6,084 nucleotides of DNA, from positions 1-6,084 of the forward strand of contig CAJUII010000131.1 of the NCBI GenBank assembly GCA_910586405.1, written 5' to 3'. The stretch's first letter is position 1. The number at the start of each line of letters is the position of its first letter. Below are positions 1 to 5,936 of the stretch, one piece after another. The notes under the pieces are model-generated. The model ran no database searches and was not told where the DNA came from. It worked only from the letters and a program-made list of their open reading frames with translations. The translations under genes were made by a program, and so were the position numbers. Source of the stretch: an uncultured Lachnospiraceae bacterium (GTDB lineage Bacteria; Bacillota; Clostridia; Lachnospirales; Lachnospiraceae).

Positions 1-836
1 GAATTATGCTTGCTTCCCTACCCGGTGCAGCTGTAAGTCAGGTGAAAATTGATGGCGTGTTACACGAGTTCAGCTCGATTCCGGGCGTGAAGGAAGATGT
101 GACAGAGATTATCATGAATCTGAAAAGCTTGGCGATCAAAAATAGCTGCGAAACTGATGAAGTTAAAAAGGCAATTATTGATTTCGAAGGTGAAGGTGTT
201 GTCAGGGCGTCGGATATTCAGGTCGATCAGGATATCGAGATCATGAATCCAGATCAGGTGATCGCTACATTAAACGGTAGCAAAGACAGTAAACTTTACA
301 TGGAAATAATCATTACAAAGGGTAGGGGCTATATCAGCGCGGATAAAAATAAGAGCGAGGATTTGCCAATCGGTGTCATAGCAGTGGATTCTATATACAC
401 TCCTGTAGAAAGAGTAAATGTTACCGTAGAAAATACCCGTGTAGGTCAGGTTACAGACTATGATAAGCTGACTTTAGATGTATATACAGATGCGACGCTT
501 GCGCCCGACGAGGCAGTCAGTCTGGCAGCGAAGGTGCTGAGTGAGCATTTGAAATTGTTCATCAACCTCTCTGAGAATGCAAAGAATGCAGAGGTCATGA
601 TCGAGAAAGAGGATGACGAGAAGGAGAAGGTGCTCGAGATGAATATCGACGAGCTGGAGCTGTCCGTCCGTTCATTCAACTGCTTAAAGAGAGCAGGCAT
701 CAATACCGTCGAGGAGTTGACAAACCGCACGCCGGAGGATATGATGAAAGTCCGCAATCTGGGACGGAAGTCATTAGACGAGGTATTGGCAAAGTTAAAG
801 GAGTTAGGCTTACAGCTTAGTCCGATTGATGAGTGA
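1..836 (+). CDS. rpoA: DNA-directed RNA polymerase subunit alpha, 5'-truncated
   Basis: Alpha subunit of RNA polymerase; its N-terminal domain dimerises to scaffold beta and beta', and its C-terminal domain binds UP-element DNA and activators. The reading frame is open at the window edge (first whole codon at 3). The visible protein begins IMLASLPGAAV, which matches the stretch just after the conserved LRR of the family, so about 40 N-terminal residues lie upstream. The ATG at 6 is therefore an internal Met, not the start. The N-terminal domain is seen through PIGVIAVDSIYTPVERV and VENTRVGQVTDYDKLTLDV. An acidic linker (EKEDDEKEKVLEM) leads to a complete C-terminal domain with SVRSFNCLKRAGIN and VRNLGRKSLDEV. 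The arginine equivalent to the DNA-contacting R265 of E. coli is codon 669-671. The visible part is 277 residues, consistent with about 315-320 in full. It ends in TGA, and rplQ follows after an unusually roomy 183-bp gap. Confidence 0.98.
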   Translation, partial: IMLASLPGAAVSQVKIDGVLHEFSSIPGVKEDVTEIIMNLKSLAIKNSCETDEVKKAIIDFEGEGVVRASDIQVDQDIEIMNPDQVIATLNGSKDSKLYMEIIITKGRGYISADKNKSEDLPIGVIAVDSIYTPVERVNVTVENTRVGQVTDYDKLTLDVYTDATLAPDEAVSLAAKVLSEHLKLFINLSENAKNAEVMIEKEDDEKEKVLEMNIDELELSVRSFNCLKRAGINTVEELTNRTPEDMMKVRNLGRKSLDEVLAKLKELGLQLSPIDE

Positions 837-1019
837 GCAGTAAGTTTGAATAAAATGCAGGGGCGGTAATGCCAAAGGGTTCGCGCCTGTACTCAAAGAT
901 GGAAATTATAAACTAACATTTGATAAGTAAGTCCAAAGGGCGTTGTCATTTGTTCCACCAATGAGGGTAGCCTACATAAGCTTGTAGGTGATGTGTCCTC
1001 ACAATGAAAGGAGCCTATT
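837..1019 (+). other. rpoA-rplQ intergenic spacer with possible RNA hairpins
   Basis: This 183-bp gap separates two genes that normally sit close together in one operon. I see no terminator (no stem followed by a T-run) and no clear promoter, so read-through from rpoA to rplQ is expected. Visible structure: a stem CCTACA 971-976 / TGTAGG 983-988 with a 6-nt loop, enclosed by TGAGG 962-966 / CCTCA 997-1001 across an uneven internal loop. The outer stem ends six bases before the rplQ ribosome binding site (AAAGGAG 1007-1013). A second possible stem is CAGG 858-861 / CCTG 886-889. The octamer CCAAAGGG occurs twice (872-879, 933-940). A 15-codon ATG-to-TAA frame lies at 869-916 behind AGGGG 859-863. 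Whether any of this is a regulatory leader cannot be told from one sequence. Confidence 0.5.
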
Positions 1020-1562
1020 ATGGCAGGTTATAGAAAACTCGGAAGAACATCAGATCAGAGAAAAGCATTATTAAGAGGTCAGGTGACATCATTAGTTGCA
1101 AGCAAGGACGGCAGGATCATCACGACAGAGGCAAGAGCGAAGGAAGTCCAGAAAATCGTTGAAGGACTGATTGCATTGGCAGTCAAGGAAAAAGATAACT
1201 TTGACATGGTGAAGGTCACAGCGAAGGTTGCCAGAAAAGATGCTGATGGTAAGAGAGTCAAAGAGGAAAAGAACGGTAAGAAAGTGACAGTTTATGATGA
1301 GGTAGAGAAGGAAATCAAGAAAGATCGTCCTTCAAGACTTCATGCAAGAAGGCAAATGCTTAAAGTTTTGTACAGCGTAAAGGAAGTTCCTACAAAGAAC
1401 GCTGGCAAAAAGAAGAATACGAAGGAAATTGACCTTGTAGCAAAGTTGTTTGATGAGATTGCACCGAAGTATACTGGGCGCAACGGTGGTTACACCAGAA
1501 TCATCAAGATTGGTCAGCGCAAGGGCGATGGCGCTATGCAGGTAGTGCTTGAGTTTGTATAA
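1020..1562 (+). CDS. rplQ: 50S ribosomal protein L17, long form
   Basis: Ribosomal protein L17 of the large subunit, an early-assembling 23S rRNA-binding protein near the peptide exit tunnel. The start is fixed by AAAGGAG at 1007-1013, 6 nt before ATG. The N-terminus GYRKLGRTSDQRKALLR (residues 3-19) and TTEARAKE (35-42) are diagnostic, as are SRLHARRQ (105-112), KLFDEIAPKY (142-151) and the C-terminal GGYTRIIKIGQRKGDGA (156-172). At 180 residues it is about 60 longer than the roughly 120-residue Bacillus L17. Most of the extra length is a basic/acidic insertion at about residues 57-103, between the IALAVK helix and the LHARRQ helix. A smaller lysine-rich insertion of about 8-9 residues lies around 122-136 (NAGKKKNTK). 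From memory, long L17 proteins occur in clostridia, so this is probably a lineage trait rather than a fusion. It is the last gene of the ribosomal-protein operon, with an intrinsic terminator 28 bp beyond its stop. Confidence 0.98.
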   Translation: MAGYRKLGRTSDQRKALLRGQVTSLVASKDGRIITTEARAKEVQKIVEGLIALAVKEKDNFDMVKVTAKVARKDADGKRVKEEKNGKKVTVYDEVEKEIKKDRPSRLHARRQMLKVLYSVKEVPTKNAGKKKNTKEIDLVAKLFDEIAPKYTGRNGGYTRIIKIGQRKGDGAMQVVLEFV

Positions 1563-1590
1563 TAAAAAACCGTATTTTGATACGCAGATG

Positions 1591-1616
1591 CGCTCCCAGC
1601 GATTGGGAGCGTTTTT
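1591..1616 (+). terminator. Rho-independent terminator after rplQ
   Basis: A perfect 8-bp stem, CGCTCCCA 1591-1598 with TGGGAGCG 1604-1611, encloses a 5-nt loop and is followed at once by five T (1612-1616). It lies 28 bp beyond the rplQ stop and closes the rpoA-rplQ operon. A smaller hairpin, CGTAT 1571-1575 / ATACG 1580-1584 with loop TTTG, sits 6 nt before it. The downstream J-domain/ECF/truA genes should therefore have their own promoter. Confidence 0.93.
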
Positions 1617-1637
1617 AGCATAATTTATCATGAAATT

Positions 1638-1704
1638 GGTAATCATTCAGAAATATAGGAACTATTGTGATAAGAGCAAGTGCCCATACTTCTGAATGGC
1701 TATC
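1638..1704. repeat. imperfect palindromic element sharing a core with the array after truA
   Basis: CATTCAGAA (1644-1652) and TTCTGAATG (1690-1698) are perfect inverted repeats. The match extends inward (TAT 1654-1656 / ATA 1686-1688; GG 1658-1659 / CC 1683-1684) and outward to about 1638 / 1704, with a few A-C mismatches and G-T wobbles. The result is a 22-position stem around a loop of about 23 nt. The right arm holds TTCTGAATGG (1690-1699), identical to the core found in both full units of the 64-bp array at the window end (5989-5998 and 6053-6062). The bases before it (TGTGATAAGAGCA, 1668-1680) also resemble that unit's TGTGAGAAAAAGAGCA. The left arm read on the minus strand (CCTATATTTCTGAATG) again resembles the unit's CCTATTCTGAATG. 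I read it as one member of a small dispersed repeat family, possibly MITE- or REP-like. No target-site duplication was identified. Confidence 0.55.
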
Positions 1705-1755
1705 TGTGAAACTGAATTTTCATAGTCTATGCACAGGAATTGTAGTGGGATTATT

Positions 1756-1763
1756 GAGAGGGA
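1756..1763 (+). promoter_or_regulatory. ribosome binding site setting the J-domain gene start
   Basis: GAGAGGGA ends 7 nt before the ATG at 1771 (a second ATG follows directly at 1774). The frame is also open from an ATG at 1729, but that codon has no purine-rich site in front of it and would add 14 residues unlike a J-domain N-terminus. No convincing promoter was found between the rplQ terminator and this site, although one is required. Confidence 0.65.
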
Positions 1764-1770
1764 CGTGTGT

Positions 1771-2484
1771 ATGATGAATCAAAATGGTAAGATGACAAGG
1801 AGAGAGGCATGTTATGTTCTGGGCGTTGGAGAGAATGTCTCGGAGGAACAAATTAAAAGAGCGTACCGATATAAGGCAAAATTATATCATCCAGATGCGA
1901 ACCCAGATGCAGATACAAAGGAGTACTACATTAAAGTACAAGATGCGTATGAATGCTTGATGAACAATCCAAGTACAACAACACAGACGATGAGGGCAGC
2001 ATCGAATGTCAATGCACAGACGGCTCGATCTGGAGCTGGCGGCAATTGGCAGTACAATTCGCCGTTTCATCATTCGTTTGTTTCAAATCCGATGGGAGCG
2101 GCTTCCTACACGGCAAATACTGCCAGTGTCAGACCTGCCAAAGTTTATGCAAGTACAGCTTCCGCAAAAGCAAGCTATAAAAAGCAAAAAGACAAGGAAC
2201 GGGAACGAGAGAAGCTTCAGAAATGGGATGAGGAGTACAAGAGCAATAAGAAGCGGCAGCAACAGACGCAGCTCTATGGGAAAGAATATACAGACAAGAT
2301 GACAGGAACCTCCAAAAGCAAGGAGGAGGAAGTGCTTGAAAAAATTCGGGCGATCTGGCTCGCAGAGACGATCAAGCGGCAGATTGAGCTGGATAAAGAG
2401 CACAAGGAAGTACTACAGCGCAGAAAACTTTATCAGGCATTTATGCAGCAGAATATGCAGGAGGATGATGCGCGTAACAAGTAA
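1771..2484 (+). CDS. J-domain (DnaJ-like) protein with charged helical tail
   Basis: A 237-residue protein with an N-terminal J domain at about residues 8-65 (MTRREACYVLGVGENVSEEQ, then IKRAYRYKAKLYHPDANPDAD). The essential HPD tripeptide is at 40-42, and a typical closing helix (YYIKVQDAYECL) follows. The HPD loop is what stimulates the ATPase of Hsp70/DnaK in this family. There is no Gly/Phe-rich region, no CxxCxGxG zinc repeats and no substrate-binding C-terminal domain, so this is a stand-alone J protein, not DnaJ or CbpA. Residues 66-135 are a low-complexity Ser/Thr/Ala/Asn/Gln linker. Residues 136-230 are highly charged (Lys/Glu/Gln) and likely helical or coiled-coil (KKQKDKEREREKLQKW; EEEVLEKIRAIWLAETIKRQ). 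No signal peptide or membrane segment is seen, so it is probably cytosolic. The gene lies 29 bp before ecfA1 with no terminator between, so it is probably co-transcribed with the ECF genes. Its client and role are unknown. Confidence 0.85.
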   Translation: MMNQNGKMTRREACYVLGVGENVSEEQIKRAYRYKAKLYHPDANPDADTKEYYIKVQDAYECLMNNPSTTTQTMRAASNVNAQTARSGAGGNWQYNSPFHHSFVSNPMGAASYTANTASVRPAKVYASTASAKASYKKQKDKEREREKLQKWDEEYKSNKKRQQQTQLYGKEYTDKMTGTSKSKEEEVLEKIRAIWLAETIKRQIELDKEHKEVLQRRKLYQAFMQQNMQEDDARNK

Positions 2485-2502
2485 ACTGCACTGTGGCGTT
2501 AT

Positions 2503-2507
2503 GGAGG
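2503..2507 (+). promoter_or_regulatory. ribosome binding site setting the ecfA1 start
   Basis: GGAGG lies 6 nt before ATG 2514 and 3 nt before ATG 2511. The 6-nt spacing and the typical family N-terminus MGIIKV favour 2514; the start at 2511 would add one Met. A GTG in frame at 2493 lies upstream of this site, so it is not the start. Confidence 0.75.
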
Positions 2508-2513
2508 AAAATG

Positions 2514-3368
2514 ATGGGGATCATTAAAGTCAGAGATTTGGTATATGAGTATATCAGACGAGATGAAGAAGGAAATGTAGAGGGCATAACGACGGCTGTA
2601 GATGATGTTGATCTTGATATTGAGCAGGGTGACTTTGTGGCGATTCTAGGGCATAACGGTTCTGGCAAATCAACGTTGGCAAAGCATCTGAATGCAATTT
2701 TGTATCCCGCAGAGGGAACAGTATGGGTGGATGGAAAGGATACGAACGAGGAAAAGTATGTGTGGGATATACGCCAGACAGCCGGTATGGTATTTCAAAA
2801 TCCTGATAATCAAATCATCGGACAAATTGTTGAGGAAGATGTAGGATTTGGACCTGAAAATATGGGGGTGCCGACAGAAGAAATCTGGGAGCGGGTTGAG
2901 GAGAGCCTAAAGGCAGTGGGAATGTATTCATATCGCAAATTTTCACCCAATAAGCTCTCCGGCGGGCAAAAGCAGAGGGTGTCCATCGCAGGAGTGATCG
3001 CCATGCATCCGAAATGTATTGTTCTTGATGAACCAACTGCGATGTTAGACCCTAAGGGACGCAAGGAAGTAATTCGTGCAGTCAGGGCGTTAAATGATGT
3101 GGAAAAGATTACTGTGATACTCATCACGCATTATATGGAAGAAGTTATCTATGCGGATAAAGTCTATGTGATGGATCAGGGAAAGATCGCATTGCAGGGG
3201 ACGCCGAAAGAGGTTTTTTCTCAAGTGGAGCAATTGAAGGAACTTCGTTTGGATGTACCGCAGGTGACACTTCTGGCATATGAGTTGGAGAAGGAAGGAT
3301 TTGCAATGCCAAAGGGAGTGCTCACGAATCGGGAGTTTGTGGAGGCTCTGGACCAATGTACGCGCTAG
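2514..3368 (+). CDS. ecfA1: ECF transporter ATP-binding protein EcfA1 (CbiO1)
   Basis: First of the two ABC ATPases that power energy-coupling-factor import of vitamins and metals; it pairs with EcfA2 under the membrane protein EcfT. At 284 residues it has all nucleotide-binding motifs: Walker A GHNGSGKST (46-54), Q-loop FQNPDNQ (94-100, Q95), signature LSGGQ (148-152), Walker B CIVLDEP (168-174, catalytic Glu173), D-loop MLDP (177-180) and switch His206 (ITHYMEE). The Q-loop form FQNPDNQ and the N-terminal insertion EYIRRDEEGN separate EcfA1 from EcfA2. The C-terminal part after about residue 225 (LDVPQVTLLAYELEKEGF) is the extra domain characteristic of this ATPase type. It is followed by ecfA2 after 34 bp. 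No substrate-specific S gene is linked, which fits a shared module serving several S proteins. No truncation or missing catalytic residue is seen. Confidence 0.96.
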   Translation: MGIIKVRDLVYEYIRRDEEGNVEGITTAVDDVDLDIEQGDFVAILGHNGSGKSTLAKHLNAILYPAEGTVWVDGKDTNEEKYVWDIRQTAGMVFQNPDNQIIGQIVEEDVGFGPENMGVPTEEIWERVEESLKAVGMYSYRKFSPNKLSGGQKQRVSIAGVIAMHPKCIVLDEPTAMLDPKGRKEVIRAVRALNDVEKITVILITHYMEEVIYADKVYVMDQGKIALQGTPKEVFSQVEQLKELRLDVPQVTLLAYELEKEGFAMPKGVLTNREFVEALDQCTR

Positions 3369-3402
3369 ATGTAGGAAATAAGGAAGAGAAAGGGCGGATA
3401 AC

Positions 3403-4254
3403 ATGCCGATTATATTGGATAATGTAAGTCATATATATGGAGAAGACACTGCCATGGCAGTCAGGGCTTTGGACAAGATCAGCCTAGTCATACCTGATGG
3501 ACAGTTTATCGGCTTGATTGGTCATACAGGTTCAGGAAAATCTACGTTGGTACAGCATCTCAACGGACTGATGAAAGCGACATCGGGCGCCGTTTACTTT
3601 AATGGGGAAGACATTGATTCAGAAGGGTTTGACAAAAAGAAGCTGCGCAGCAAGGTTGGACTGGTTTTTCAATACCCTGAGCATCAGCTATTTGAGACAG
3701 ATGTGTTCTCAGATGTGTGTTTTGGCCCCAAAAATCTGGGACTGTCAAAAAAGGAGATCGAGCTGAGGGCATATGCGGCATTGAAGCTTGTAGGGATGGA
3801 AGATGATTATTTTTATCAATCGCCTTTTGAGTTGTCTGGCGGTCAAAAAAGGCGTGTTGCGATTGCCGGAGTTCTGGCGATGAAACCAGAAGTACTGATA
3901 TTGGATGAGCCGACGGCAGGACTAGATCCCAAGGGGCGTGATGAGATTCTTGATCAGATTGCAAAGCTGAAAAGAGAGACAGGGATTACGGTTATTTTGG
4001 TGTCACACAGCATGGATGATGTGGCAAAGTATGTTGACAGAATTATCGTGATGAACAAAGGACGTGTGATGTATGACGACGAGCCGAGGGAAGTGTTCAG
4101 ACAATATCAGGAGCTTGAAGCAATTGGGCTTGCGGCGCCTCAGGTAACATACATAATGAAAGAACTGCGGGATCACGGGTTTGATGTCAGCGATGATGTT
4201 ACGACAATTGAGGAAGCTAAGCAAGAAATAATAGCATACTTTAAAGAAAGATAG
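3403..4254 (+). CDS. ecfA2: ECF transporter ATP-binding protein EcfA2 (CbiO2)
   Basis: Second ATPase of the ECF energizing module, forming a heterodimer with EcfA1. It is 283 residues with Walker A GHTGSGKST (40-48), Q-loop FQYPEHQLFE (89-98, Q90), signature LSGGQ (144-148), Walker B VLILDEP (164-170, catalytic Glu169), D-loop GLDP (173-176) and switch His202 (VSHSMDD). FQYPEHQLF is the form seen in EcfA2 proteins, against FQNPDNQ in EcfA1. The two share the same plan and a related tail (APQVTYIMKELRDHGF here, VPQVTLLAYELEKEGF in EcfA1), consistent with an old duplication. The start ATG is preceded by a modest purine-rich stretch (AGGGCGG, 3391-3397). Its TAG stop is embedded in the ribosome binding site of ecfT, suggesting coupled translation. 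All catalytic residues are present, so both sites of the heterodimer look competent. Confidence 0.96.
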   Translation: MPIILDNVSHIYGEDTAMAVRALDKISLVIPDGQFIGLIGHTGSGKSTLVQHLNGLMKATSGAVYFNGEDIDSEGFDKKKLRSKVGLVFQYPEHQLFETDVFSDVCFGPKNLGLSKKEIELRAYAALKLVGMEDDYFYQSPFELSGGQKRRVAIAGVLAMKPEVLILDEPTAGLDPKGRDEILDQIAKLKRETGITVILVSHSMDDVAKYVDRIIVMNKGRVMYDDEPREVFRQYQELEAIGLAAPQVTYIMKELRDHGFDVSDDVTTIEEAKQEIIAYFKER

Positions 4255-4257
4255 GTG
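4253..4257 (+). promoter_or_regulatory. ecfT ribosome binding site overlapping the ecfA2 stop
   Basis: AGGTG overlaps the last two bases of the ecfA2 TAG stop (4252-4254) and lies 7 nt before the ecfT ATG. This layout suggests that ribosomes finishing ecfA2 re-initiate on ecfT, helping match ATPase and membrane-subunit amounts. Confidence 0.6.
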
Positions 4258-4264
4258 TCGGATT

Positions 4265-5092
4265 ATGCTCAGGGATATCACATTAGGACAGTATTATCAG
4301 GCGGATTCTGTTATACACAGACTTGACCCGCGGGTAAAGCTGGGGACGACGATTATTTTTATCATATCGCTGTTTGTCTTTCATGGGGTTGGCGGATATG
4401 TGGCAGCGGCAGTGTTTTTGGCGATGGTGATCAAGCTTTCTAAGGTTCCGTTTCATTTTATGATCAAGGGGATGAAATCTATTGTTTTTCTGCTATCGAT
4501 CACCGTGATTTTTAATTTGTTTCTGACGCCTGGTCAGCCCATTTTCCGACTGTGGAAACTCACTGTCACACAGGAGGGGGTCAGGCTTGCGGTGCTGTTG
4601 TCAATTCGATTGGGCTTTCTGATTATCGGGTCATCTGTGATGACGCTCACAACGACGCCCAATCAACTGACAGATGGCCTTGAAAAGATGCTCAAGCCGT
4701 TGAACAGATTGGGGGTGCCAGTGCATGAGATTGCGATGATGATGTCGATTGCGCTCAGGTTCATACCAATCCTGATGGAGGAGACGGATAAAATTATGAA
4801 AGCTCAGCTTGCAAGGTGTGCGGATTTTGAGAGTGGAAATCTGATTAGAAAGGCAAAAAGTCTTGTCCCACTGCTTGTTCCTCTTTTTATATCGGCATTT
4901 CGGCGTGCAAATGACCTTGCGATGGCAATGGAGGCGCGCTGCTACAGAGGAGGAGACCACCGTACAAAGATGAAACCGCTGCACTATGAGAGAAGGGATT
5001 ATATTGCTTATCTGATCGTGTTGTGTTATCTTGTGGCGGGCGTTGTTCTGGGGAAGCTTCTGCCGATATTGTTAGGAAGTGTAGTGGCATGA
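4265..5092 (+). CDS. ecfT: ECF transporter transmembrane protein EcfT (CbiQ family)
   Basis: Membrane coupling subunit of the ECF transporter; it carries ATPase movements from EcfA1/EcfA2 to an exchangeable substrate-binding S protein. It is 275 residues. The N-terminal LGQYYQADSVIHRLDPRVKL (7-26) is a family hallmark. Hydrophobic helices are visible at about 27-40, 44-57, 71-88, 106-129 and 248-273. Between the last two lies the cytosolic coupling region (about 130-245), carrying the two short Ala-Arg-X motifs that dock into the ATPases: AQLARCADF (ARC 183-185) and MAMEARCYRGG (ARC 224-226). The first of these is more usually ARG, so Cys185 is a mild variant. The gene starts 10 bp after ecfA2. 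No S component is encoded in the window, so the transported substrate cannot be named. Confidence 0.95.
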   Translation: MLRDITLGQYYQADSVIHRLDPRVKLGTTIIFIISLFVFHGVGGYVAAAVFLAMVIKLSKVPFHFMIKGMKSIVFLLSITVIFNLFLTPGQPIFRLWKLTVTQEGVRLAVLLSIRLGFLIIGSSVMTLTTTPNQLTDGLEKMLKPLNRLGVPVHEIAMMMSIALRFIPILMEETDKIMKAQLARCADFESGNLIRKAKSLVPLLVPLFISAFRRANDLAMAMEARCYRGGDHRTKMKPLHYERRDYIAYLIVLCYLVAGVVLGKLLPILLGSVVA

Positions 5093-5168
5093 GATGTGTA
5101 TTTATGGAGCAGCGTTGTAAAGAGAGAAGAAATGCGGCTGGTCAGAGAATTTAGAGGGGATAGGATAA

Positions 5169-5909
5169 ATGAAGAGAGTTATGCTCACAGTTGCCTACGA
5201 TGGCACAAATTATCACGGCTGGCAGCTACAGTCCAATGTACCGACGATCGAATCTGTGCTCAACGAGAAGCTGAGCGGACTCTTAAAGGAGGAAATCAAG
5301 GTTATCGGCGCATCCAGAACGGACACTGGCGTACATGCGTTAGGAAATATCGCAGTGTTTGATACCACGGCGAGAATGCCAGCGGATAAAATATCTTATG
5401 CGCTCAACCAGAGGCTTCCGGCAGATATACGGATTCAATCCTCCTGCGAGGTTGCACAGGATTTTCATCCCAGACACCAGACTAGCAAGAAAACATATGA
5501 ATACAAGATTTTAAACAGCGCATTTCCGATACCTGTGTACAGGTTGTATACACATTTTACATATGTTCCGCTGGATGTGGCAAAGATGCAGAAGGCGGCA
5601 GCGCATCTTGTAGGAGAGCATGATTTTAAGAGCTTTTGCAGTGTGAATACTACCGTGGAGACAACAGTGAGGACGATCTATGAGCTGACGGTGGAAAAGT
5701 CACAGGATATTATTACCATACGGGTGACAGGATCAGGGTTTTTGTACAACATGGTCCGCATTATAGCAGGTACTTTGATCGAGGCGGGAAGGGGCAGCTT
5801 GCATCCTGACGCCATGCCAGACATTTTGAATGCCTGTGACCGCGCGAAGGCAGGACCGACTGCGCCGGCTTGCGGGCTGACGCTCGTAAAGTATGAGTTT
5901 TTTGTGTGA
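5169..5909 (+). CDS. truA: tRNA pseudouridine(38-40) synthase TruA
   Basis: Converts uridines 38, 39 and 40 of the tRNA anticodon arm to pseudouridine. It is 246 residues, a normal length for the family. Visible motifs: VAYDGTNYHGWQLQ (8-21); GASRTDTGVHALGN (47-60) with catalytic Asp52 in the RTD triad; KTYEYKI (108-114) with the conserved active-site Tyr region; HDFKSFC (151-157); GSGFLYNMVRIIAG (188-201) with conserved Arg197; and TAPACGLTL (231-239). The start is certain because an in-frame TAA (5166-5168) directly precedes the ATG. Purine-rich AGGGG (5155-5159) and AGGA (5162-5165) serve as ribosome binding site. The 76-bp gap after ecfT holds no terminator, so truA is probably the last visible gene of the J-domain/ECF transcript. 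The ecf-truA order is common in Firmicutes, usually followed by rplM-rpsI. Here a repeat array begins at once after truA. Confidence 0.97.
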   Translation: MKRVMLTVAYDGTNYHGWQLQSNVPTIESVLNEKLSGLLKEEIKVIGASRTDTGVHALGNIAVFDTTARMPADKISYALNQRLPADIRIQSSCEVAQDFHPRHQTSKKTYEYKILNSAFPIPVYRLYTHFTYVPLDVAKMQKAAAHLVGEHDFKSFCSVNTTVETTVRTIYELTVEKSQDIITIRVTGSGFLYNMVRIIAGTLIEAGRGSLHPDAMPDILNACDRAKAGPTAPACGLTLVKYEFFV

Positions 5910-5936
5910 AATTAAAATGCCCCATTCTGGATAGAG

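Noticed and set aside
1571..1584. Minus-strand terminator made by the small hairpin plus the A-run at 1564-1569
   Set aside because: The stem is only 5 bp and no minus-strand gene reads toward it.
1332..1646. 104-residue minus-strand reading frame over rplQ and its terminator
   Set aside because: It is antisense to a certain ribosomal protein gene and crosses the terminator; the translation has no domain-like character. Other antisense frames over rpoA, the ECF genes and truA were rejected likewise.
1638..1704. Intrinsic terminator formed by the palindromic element
   Set aside because: The arms are AT-rich and mismatched, the loop is long and no T-run follows on either strand.
1953..2302. 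Alternative + strand frames inside the J-domain gene
   Set aside because: They are out-of-frame shadows of the J-domain gene, with Cys/Ser/Arg-rich translations and no ribosome binding sites.
2485..2513. Vitamin riboswitch in front of the ECF genes
   Set aside because: The gap before ecfA1 is only 29 nt, too short for a riboswitch, and no known aptamer motif was seen upstream of the J-domain gene.
5096..5362. 88-residue + strand reading frame across the ecfT-truA gap
   Set aside because: Most of it overlaps truA in another frame, it has no recognisable domain and no good ribosome binding site, and truA is certain.
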